Below are positions 40,901 through 52,900 of a DNA stretch of 64,000 bases, one piece after another. The notes beneath the pieces are model-generated. The model did not search any database, was not told the origin of the DNA, and worked only from the letters and a program-made list of their open reading frames with translations. The stretch is from Rhopalosiphum padi (taxonomy: Eukaryota; Arthropoda; Insecta; Hemiptera; Aphididae): the NCBI RefSeq assembly GCF_020882245.1, contig NC_083600.1:44921019-44985018 (forward strand), given 5' to 3'. Both the position numbers and the translations under genes were made by a program. Numbering within the stretch: position 1 is the first letter of the stretch; each line of letters starts with the position of its first letter.

Positions 40901-43900
40901 TACCATTGTTTTTATCTTCCCTTCTACTAAAAATAATAAGATTTATTATACATAAATTTATATTTATCTCAGCCATACTATTTTTTTTTTAAAATTATAA
41001 ATTGTAGACTCCCCAGTTTGTTATCTTGTTTTATGTAAGCTTTGATTATTTTGTTTATTAAAATATTAAGATTACCTATGTATTTTTGTGATAAAATAAT
41101 AGTTATTATAATGATAACGAATTTAAATAAATTTAGATTAAAACCCAAAATAGTTTTTATTATGATTTATTATTTAGAGAAATAAAATAACTTAAATGGT
41201 TTTTATTGTTCAAGGATTATCATTATACGAGTATCATATTTAATTTATACATAAAGGTAACAATTTAATATAATTTAGTTTAATCTTGACCTTACTTTTG
41301 ATATACCTAATTTAATATTAAATAATAGCACTATACCTACGATTTAAATTTAGTTTAAAAATAAAATTTGAATATATAAATAAGGGTATAACAATTATAA
41401 CTTATTTATCCTTGTTGTAAAAAATAATGATACTTAACCTGTATAGAAATAATAAACTGCAATGAAAGAGATTTATGTGTATTATACTACATTTTATAAG
41501 GTTAGGTATAGTAGATATACAATATACATGGTATAATTGAAGTACCAACGCATAATAACATCAAATAAACATATTAATAACATTAAGATCGATTACTTTG
41601 AGAGAGGAATCTCTCATTTGAGATTTTATTTAATATCGGAAATCACAGACAATCGGTTCCGGACGTTCCGGTGGGAGAGCGTTACCGCCCTCTACCGCCG
41701 CCGCCGCAACGGGTGTCATCGATCTCTACGGCACGTCCTGCCATGCGTATAACAGCGGAATACGCTTACGGTATACACGGGCTAACTACGCAAAACCGAA
41801 TTTCGTTTGGCCAACACGCACGTGACAAATGAACCGTCAACCGTGTACTGCCGAAACATTCACTACCATTACGACTATATCCATATACGTATGTGGTAGG
41901 CGTATGGCGATTACGACAGTCACGGGCCAGTGTAGCAAGACCTGCAACAACGATATCGCATATAGCTCGCTATACGCGCGATTCGCTTGTGCGGTCCACA
42001 ATGATGCCAGACAATATAAATAATAATATTATGATATCCGTTTATCGATCCGGAAAAACACGAGAACCGACAAATACGCGTAGTAAGGATAATACAAATA
42101 CATGCAGACGATGTGAGTGTAGTCACCTGGATAGACGACTCTGAGTTCCCGAAGTTCGGGGCTGCTCCTGCTCCACGTATTCCTGGGCTGGACAATACAC
42201 TGGAACATTTTATTCGCCAGCCGCGCAACTCATCGGTACGTTTTCAATGTGATGGTACCGCGGACGCGCGACGGCGGATACGAAGCCAAATACTGCGCAA
42301 TAATATGTGAAAATATATGTTGTTGTGTTTACAACGGGACGACACGGAGAGACGGAGCGAAAAGTACGGTCGACAACTGTTGCGAGTGAGATACTGGAAG
42401 CTGTGTGCCGCCCGCCGGACCGAGTTCCCCGCTTTATCCCATTTGGATCATGCGCTTTTCCGACCGTCGCCGTTGGCCGCAGGGGAAATGCGCCGTTTAC
42501 GCACCGCCACACCACACTATACAAGGATTTCAATAACATTATGACGTCATTGCCAACCCCCGTTTACCCAGCCTGCGGGTGCGTTCGTACGGGGTCTAGC
42601 CAATTTACTATCAGAAAATCAAATTTGAATGGGATGAAAAAACGCGCTTTCCCATCGTCGTAATATACGCACTTAGTTATAAGTACGCTGGAAATCAAAT
42701 CGAGGTCATTTAGGGTTTAAATCGTTTCATCGGTCTCGGCCGTACACAATAGTAATACACTGATACTGTACGTATTATATATAATATACGTATATGTATG
42801 TAAAATGTACAGACGTTATTTTCGAATCACAATGAGCCATAATATATTACACGAGAATGTTCCAGGATGTTGAAAAAATTAAGTCATAAGAAAACCTGGT
42901 GTCAAACGTGACTTGTATATAAACGTGGATTGAATCCATGTCACGAATCGATCATTAATAAAATCTTTAATAACGCACTATCCAGCACAAAATAGATTTA
43001 AGTGTTATGTCTTTTTATGGCACCAATAATAAGTTTAAAGCCAAGTCTAGAACACATAATATTATCGCTGACAACATATAAATACCATACAAAACATTTG
43101 AAATACTAATTATTCTAATACATATATGTTTTTACATAACAGCTATTTAAGCCAACCAGATTGTTTATAAACACATGTTTTTTTTTTAATATTATCAATA
43201 CTTTAAACCCTCCTCCTCTTACTACAAAATATATTAATTAAAAATGTATTTGAATCAGTACATCGAACCTGCAACTATAAATCTATAACAATAGATTATT
43301 TAAATAATAATTATTTTTATCAATATATTCATTATACACGTGAAAAAATTAATTCATTATTTATGTAAATATAGTATTATACAATATGACTGTGTTTGAT
43401 TAAAAATAATAAAACCATTAAATCTATTTAATGATCATTTGACCAAAATAACCCATTAATTTTTTTTTGCCATGCTATGACTATAAATGTTTTTATTTAC
43501 TTTTACAATAATAATATTATAAGTGAAAAGTGAACATTTTAAATGACATAAATATAAAATAATAATTGTCATTATTTATTTCAAATGCTAATATGAATAT
43601 TTTAAAATTATTATAATTTAAAAGATAACCATTATACCATACCGTATTTATAGATAAATATATTTTATAAAAAACATATGTCAGAATAATTGTACCAAGA
43701 GACTTCACGGTAGGTTGATTACTTAATGTAATATGAACAGCTATTTTGTTTAGGTGCTGCTATTTACAATGTTGCCAATTCACTAACTGTCTAACTGTAG
43801 TACCTACTAGTTTAGGTACAAATAAATATACATATTTTTTTAACATTTGAGTTGAGCATCAACTATAATGATTATTAACCATATTCATAAAAAAAATTGT

Positions 43901-46900
43901 ATTATGATTTATCAATTTTATTTGAAACAATATTAAAAATAGTATTACTTAAATAAATATACCTAAATAATATAAAAAAGAATATTTGAATTATTTTTTT
44001 AGATATTTTTACTGTTACGACCTTAAAATTAAAAAAAAATAAACAAAATAATAATAAATAATTTAAATAGGACTTACTTAATATATTTAAATTATACCTT
44101 TTAAGTAAATACTTATTGATTACGATTTAGGTACCGACGAATATAAATCGATAACGTGACAAACAACAATAAAATAATAATCTCAAATCCAAATTTATGG
44201 AAAAAAAACTAAATATCAATTATAGATACTGACCAAACCTGTGCAATTTAGCGAAAATAAAGGACACTTAATACATTAGCCAACAGTCTATATAATATGA
44301 TTTATCACTATATAGGAAGTATACGTAATATACGAGAATATAAACACGTCCAAATTAAATCAGGATGTTGGTAGTTAAAATATAAGGGTGAAAATGAACA
44401 GAAAACAGAGTTTCAAAACACATGGTCTACTAACAAAGCGTACCGTTCTATATTATACATCATTACATCAATAAATGGACCAGTTGACCACCCAAAATAG
44501 CGGGTTACTATAATATATCGTTTTCAATAAAGTCAAAATAATCTATATATTGTTATAATGACATTTAAATCGTATAAATCGTGAGAAATAATTAACCTTC
44601 GTATAGATTTCTGATTTATTTACTTGTAAATTTAGCATACTTAGTGTGGTATATATTATATATACATATACCTACCTATATATAAAATATACAATATATA
44701 TGAACTTGACGAAAACATATTCAAAAATAAATCACCTATTGTATTTTCAAATGCACAATAGACCTGCCGATTTTTTACGGTTAGAGAAACGTATGAAGCC
44801 GAAACATGATAGAAATTCAATATGAACCAAAAAGAGAAAGTGACGTAGTGTACAACATACCAAAATACAACTTGTACATTGTCAATTATTAAATAAAAAA
44901 ACCCTAAAGTGCTCAAACCACAAAACGGCACTAACACAAGAATTAAATAACAAAGTATAGTTTAATAATTTGTACCTAAAAAGTGTAGTTTAAGAACACA
45001 TTTCATTATGTGCAGTGTACTCAAAACCTTTTTAAAATATCGATTCAAATTATTTAAAAAGATTGTTTAGTTTGTTCATATCGTTTTGCTCTTAAAAAAT
45101 GTATAACTTAGGTCAAAAACACATAAATCCCTGTCATCGAAATTAAAGTTTTGTTCTATATATAATTGTTTTTTTTGTAATCGTAATTGTATTTTACGAG
45201 TACTTTAAATAATACAATCAAAATAAATCAATTCTATTGAAAATGCATAAAATAGTTATGTGTAATAAAGCTCCAAATTTAAGGACCAAGACAAATTGAA
45301 TATTTAAATCTAAAAATAGAAATACGATTTTAAGTGTAAAAACATTTTAGAATAAACATCTATACAATAAAAAAAAAAACATAATACAAAAAACACTATT
45401 TTAAATAACAGGAATTCTAAATTTTATAATTTAATTATACATAACGATTGATGAACGTGCTTAATATTTTACTCAACCTCAGGTTTTGTACGGAAAGACT
45501 AAAATAATTGCCAAAAATATAAACTTAACCATAAAAGAGGAATAAATTGTTTAATTTTACATTCAAAATTAAAGTATTATTACAGTGGTTTATAGTGGTA
45601 GTGACTAATTTCTTCTAAAAATCTTTACGTCAATAAAATATTTCAGTTTCAATTTGTTCTAAAAAATTTAAATATACATTATTAATTCAAATTAAATACA
45701 TTGGAAGAAATCACATAATAATACTTGGTGATAATCTAATATTTTATTTGTTTAGGGCTGAATTCTAAATTCTAAATAGTAGTTTATTAAATAAAACAGA
45801 TTAACAATATTTGACGCATATAATATGCATCCACCGTTAACTACTTATGTATTTTTAAAACTTCTATATAATTAATTTATTAATTTACTATATAAATAAA
45901 TTATAATATTATTAAACCATTATTTTAAATACTCGTCTTCTAAATATATATATATATAAAAAAAAAACGTCACCAGAAAAAATTATAGGGGCATCTTTCG
46001 AAATCCAGACGAATTAAGCATAATATATTGAATATCATCAATTTCCTGCGTCCGTGGGGGACAAAACATAATATTACCCGTTGTAACATGACCTTGACAA
46101 ATAATTCCGATAAACCTTGACTCACACAAGTTACATACATTCAATTTATCATACAGGGTGTGCCAAAATTACTTTGCAAACGCCTACGCATATTATTTAA
46201 AACTAGGTTAGTTTAGTGGTTACAGTGTACAGTATTGACTATATAATATTGTAAAGCATAAGTAGCAATATAAGTTTTGAAATAGTATAAATAATAAATA
46301 TCAAGAATTACCATAAATTTATTTTTTCAATGATTAAAACAAAATAATTTATTATTTTCATGTAAATTAAGTAAAAAATAATAATATGCATACATAATAT
46401 GATAACAATATAAATTTAAAGTTAATACTTATTTATTAGGAACCCGGATATGTATATTTTCCTACACTATGTAATTATATTAAGCATGTAATAATATTGT
46501 TAAATATTCGATGTTGTTTTGTTAAATTGTGTTTCGTAGTTAGGCTTTATTCAAAACATTATAACTAATAATTCATAAGAATTACAGAAAAATAATGTTT
46601 TGATTCACCGCGAAAAATCAAAATATTTCACCGTGCATACCTACGATATAACATACTAATAAGTAATATTAAATGTAATATACTTCGTAGGAAAAAACTC
46701 TTGATTTTACGAATAAATAACCAAAAAAATAAACAAATATTTATACATAATATAATATAACATAAATCTAAGTTTATTTGTATACAAATTTACCTAATAC
46801 GTAATATTCAGATTATGTTCTTTATTCGTCATTTATATTGGCTTGTTACATTAATAGCAAGTAGGAAAACTCTTTATGAATAACAAATCGTAAGTTTACC

Positions 46901-49900
46901 TAACATAATACGTATATTATATTTGGTATATTAAACTTGTATACTTATGTATATTGAATTTGCCCACTTTATTTATTTCTTTTCTTATACAAATAAATAT
47001 TTAAAGACCAGTAGTTTTCTAAAAACATTACTTTTATGATTTGCAGACCAATATAGATGAGTCTGCTGCACATTATACGGTTCAATTCGTTATACAGAAT
47101 ATGTTTTCGATTTAATCCGTTACATCCTCATTATTAACCTAATGAAACACTGGAGCTGCGCCTTTACCTTGGTGATGATTCTTTTTTTTTTTAACCAATT
47201 CCCGGCTCTTCCCAAACGAATGGCATAGTCTAGTTCATAAATCATCAAATGTTTTACAAACTTATCAAAGAATATTTTGTTTTCATTTTCATTTTACTGA
47301 CATCGATTTCTCTACAAATACAACTTATTTATATAATAATATTATGGCAATCGTCATGGTCTAATAATAATAACGATAAAAATATAAAATGGTGTCAATT
47401 TTTTTTTCTTGTACCCCTTCGATCCTAACAGAACTACTTCAGCATCTGGGTTTTTTCATTTGAGTATTATTTTTCTTTTGTTCTGCTAGTCACGTCATGT
47501 CACTATAATAGTTCTCAAGAGTTTCATTTTAAATATAAGTCCATGTCATGGTTCAAATAAAAAAATAACACTAAGAAAGTGAAATATTTTAGGTACTTAT
47601 TAAAAACATCAATTCATATAAAAAAGTAAACCACTATGCATATTAAGAAAATAGTTCATAAAAATTATAAATTTGATACTCTCCAAAAATTATACTATAA
47701 ACCTATCACGATTCACAGTATAGTCAAGACAAGTTTAATTTGTGTTGAATATCTAATCTTCTATGGTCTAGTAAAACAAAAATGTACTGACTAAACGTAT
47801 TATTGTTTTTTTACTTAGTACATTATATAAAATGGTAAATATTATAAATTGTAATTAAGTAATTAAGTACGAAAAAAAACACTAATTTTTTATTTATTTA
47901 TGATGTAGAGGATAATTGAGCACTATATAAATATTGTATACAAAATAAAATTAAGTAACTATAACCTACATATCAGAGAAAAAAAATTTCAATTACAAAC
48001 GGTTGATTTACAGATATATAGCTTATTATTTTAATCAAAATATATTTGGTTTAATTGTTTATTATAGAATAATACTAATAATAATAATAATATAACTTAG
48101 TATATTTACTATAAATATTATTATTCAATAAACAACTCGTGAAATTACGTCAATATCTACTATTACAATATTTTTAATTATGTACAAAGTAGGAACAGTT
48201 ACATAATAATAAGTAATAATAACCGTATCATAATTAATGTTATGTGTAAATGGTCTAAAATAATTGTTATAGCGAATCTGAAAAATAATAAAACTAAGAT
48301 CCCGATAAAATATTAAAATCACGCCAGATAAAACCGATTAATCTAATATATCATATTATCTAAATCGAATGGTATAATATAATTACCCAAAAAGCCAAAA
48401 CATTATTTACATAAAATCCTCAATGGAACCACTCTATTAAATTGTTAAAAAAAATATTATAAACTTAAAAAGAATTCTTTTTCAATTCTTAAGATCTTAT
48501 TAATTAAAATAATGTATTAAACATTCAGCAATAGTAAATATTTCTTAGCAATTGTTAATAAATATTAAGTATATCGTTGTTTTTTAGAATCATAAACACA
48601 TGAGTACATGACTAATAATTAACAAAATAATACTAATATTATATTTACGCTGAAAATAAAGCATTATAGAAATATATGATTGTAAGTAATTTAAAAATAA
48701 ATTTATTCGTCAAAAACATAAAGTATGTCTCAACAGGTTTAGTTAGACTGGTGCCTGCTTAAGATTTTTACCATACTTTCATAAATTATTTTTTAACTCT
48801 TTTAAATAAGTGTTAATGAATTTTATTTATGTTTAAGTATAAAAAATAATAAAACGATAATGGGTAGTACTTTAATTAATTTTATATATTCTCATGCATT
48901 AAACCCAAACCAAATATTATTTTATATGAATATTTTAAATTGTAGTTAATGTTTAAACACAAAAAAAAAATAATCTTTATATCAAAATTATATAAAGGAT
49001 TATCATTAGTATTTTTTCATTATTATTTTATATTGATTCTTTTCATTAATTTTAAGAATAGCTAATGCACAACATTTTTGCGAAGTATTCCATAATATCA
49101 ATAATTTTATTTAACTTGAATCTTTTAAATATATTTTTATAATTAACTATTGATTTAATATTCAATAAGCATTCATTGAAATGTTTAAAAAAATAAACAA
49201 TTTCAGAATTTTAAATTTAAACTATATATATTGTAATTTAATATAAGGTAGTAAATCTAACTAAGTACATATGATAAAAATATAAGATAAATATTTTAAA
49301 ATGGTATTAAGATTGAAAAGATTTTATAATAAGTTATACCTATTCTATTATGTCTGCCTATTTAACCACAACGCGAGATTTGAACTAAATTCATTAAGAT
49401 GAACTATATTATGTTGACTTAATTAAAAGAAATTATATCAAGTGCAATGTGCATACGTGGAAACATGAAAAATAAAAATGTATCATCACATTATATTAGG
49501 TACCCATTGAACATTATTAAATTATTTATACTTAATCAAATGTAATTGTATTATGTATATATATATTATAGACTAAGTCTAAATCTCTATAGCATATAAA
49601 AACACAAAAACTATACATTACTTTTAGGTTAAATTAGTTTTGTAATTATATTAAATACTCATAAAGTCAGTCGAATAATATTAGGAAATAATAATGTGAC
49701 ATATTATATTCGACTGTTTTAAATGATTAATTAGGTTTGTGTCAAACACTCCACACAGCCATATGGTAACCCAATGGTGGTGGTCGTCTCGCAGGGAAAG
49801 GATATAATATAAACATCTGCTCACCAACGTGGAGTGATGAAAAAAACCGACAAAAACATACAGGACCTATAGATATTTTTGTCTTTTACAGTCACGTTAA

Positions 49901-52900
49901 TTTCTATCGTTGACAGCAGCTGAACTTCCTACTAAGTCTGCAACAACGAATTTTGTATAAAGTAGGGTTCACGTAGTAAGTATCTTGGTTATTATTTATA
50001 CATGAAAATGTATTGATGATGTTCATTGACTGGTATTATAATACCAGTTATACCATTTTTTTTTCAATTTTTTTGTTCACATCGTATATTGTCATAACTC
50101 CAACAATAACGGATATAATATTATACTGAATGACAACATTGATAGTCTCAAACATTTTCAAATACCAAAGAATGCGAAAATATAATTTATGTGCACACTG
50201 TCGACTATAAAATTCCGTTGCTCTTAGTGAGTCTTCGATGACCCTAAAAAGTACTTGATTCATCATTTCTTAAAAATAGCTTCTGTGATAAAAAATTAAA
50301 TATAAATTTATTTCAAACTTAAAATTATATAGTTTCTATGTACTTGTTATAAAATATAAATTTAACAAATCAACGAATACAAGAAATAAAATATAAAATA
50401 TTTCACCAATAAAATATAGGTCACTGTAAAACAATAAGCTATGATCTGATGAATGTTACCTGGCGTTGCAGATAAACTTTTAAAACCAAGCATAGCGTAA
50501 AAAAATATAGATATGAATTAATATAATATTCAGTTACATTTAAAATAATATTATAAAGCAACATTTGATATCATTATTGACAAATTAAAAATAATCGTAC
50601 TATAGATTAAAACCGATGAATAAAATCACTCAAATCAAAATGTTACTCGCCCACATCAACGGAAGTATTATATTGTCCATTGTTTAAGAGGATACTAGTC
50701 GTCCATCACCACATCAACGACAATATAAAATTGAGAAGCCTTTTTGAACATCAGAAATTAATTTTAAACTAAATTTACCATTACACACGAGACATCTGTA
50801 TACAACCAGTGTCAAGAAGTTTAGATAAAAATCGTTCACCCTATTGTCAATATCTTAACAATAGCAGCCCTAAAACTCCCTAGCCTTGCTCGACTACGTT
50901 AAATCCTCTTTTACAAACGCGTTTAGATATTTCGATAAAGAATACGCTATGCAGCTGCATTTGCTTTCACAATGAAAAGTAAAATAAAACCATATCGTAA
51001 AAATTAATATTTTCTTCAAAACAATAATACGTATTTCTGTTTGAGTACTAAACTGGGACTGAAGTTAGTCTCATGTTAATTTTATGATTGGACATGGACA
51101 CGACGTCATATACAAACAAATATTTCGCATTCATTAGATCTACATTACTTATTCCTAGTATAGTATATACCTAAATAAAACAATTTTATACACATTCTTT
51201 ACAAATAAATTTAAAAAAAAAATAATAAACTGATGGATATATCGCATTCATATGACCAAGATAATTTGATATTTCTAAGTATCCATTTTTAAAATAATTG
51301 TAAAATTAGTAAATGTACGATACACGACATATTTCTTATGTATAAAGAAGCACGTTTTTGTGCTTAACCAACCTTTACTAGAACCTTTATATCATATATA
51401 CTTAATTTATATCAGAACTATTTATATTAATAATTTACCTATTCACTTATTTCATAATGTATATAACCTGTGATATAAGTATGACATAGGCACAAATCAT
51501 TAACATACTATACTATTATTGTATTTTCTTTGTAATACCTCTATATTCTTATTTTATGGTAATTATAATATTACAAATTATCAGGTTATGTATGTTATCA
51601 TAAACATACTTTAACCAATAATAAACAACTACCTAGTAAAATTATAATGTATGTAAGTAATTGTGTCTAGTAACTACCATACAACTAATCAATCATTCAA
51701 TCATCATCATAGTAATAAAACGTATAATTCATTTTTTTATAACTGCAGATATTATCAGTTTTTCATAATAAAAAAACACAAAACCGTAAATCAATCCAGA
51801 TGTGTATTACATAAATTAATTGTAATCATCCTATTCACCGTAGTATAATAACAAGCTCTTGGATAAACTTTGGTATAAAATGTGGTTAGGTAATTAAAGA
51901 AAAAATAGTACCTATTAGAAATTAGAGTTCTATAAAGGTTCCCTGGTAAAAAAAGGATTACCAACACTTTATTTTTTAACTCTAAATATTTTTAAAGTAT
52001 AATTTAATAAATAGACTAAAATTTTCCTTCGGCTTTTAGATTAAGATATAGGTACTGAAAAGGTAAAGGTAATCAGTTATCATGAATTTTTAAACACAAG
52101 TAGACGTAAATTTGTTATTTTCAAATTAAACATACCGAGCGATCGTACAAGATTTTAACTATACCCTGTCAAGTCACTATCGGCGACTATAATTCAAAAA
52201 AACTAACCCGAATATCTAGTTGTAAAATTGATAATGTATATTATACAATAATATGGTACGCTTTAGACAATATTATGTACTTACATCAATGAGTAAAAAT
52301 GCTATAGATATTTTAATACCATACAACTAATAAATACATTTATTAATTAATCATCTCAATTCAATCAAAATGTTATAATATTATCAACGCGGGTATTTTT
52401 TTCCGTACTACCGTAACTCATAAGATATAATGTAATTATGTTAGTCCCTAATATTTAATAAGAACTTACTTTCACTTCCAACATCATCAAAACTCACTTT
52501 TTACACTTGTTGATACTCGCACATACAAATACGAATTCCTATAATGATATATTTCGATGTATTTTACGCGCGTCCTAGATACGCATTTTAATTTTAAACA
52601 ATACCAGCGTGGTACCTATAGTTCTATTCATTTTTATATTTATAAATACACAGTATTACACACAGACACTTTTTTCTATTATACATTTACGACTCACGTT
52701 ATTTAAAGTTTAAAAATATATTTTTTGAATATTTTCAATTTTCAGCCATTACTGGGGTAAAATTAATCTCAGTTATTTCACAGAGTTTAAATCTACCCCA
52801 ATTTTTATTTTCACACAAAATAAAATCGTGTGAACTCTCAAGTTGATAATTTCTTAATTTTTGTCTTCTACTACACTTTATCATGGTTTTTGATTAGAAT

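Noticed and set aside
46154..46175. CAGGGTGTGCCAAAATTAC, resembling a DNA transposon end
   Set aside because: No partner inverted repeat or target duplication was found in the neighbourhood.
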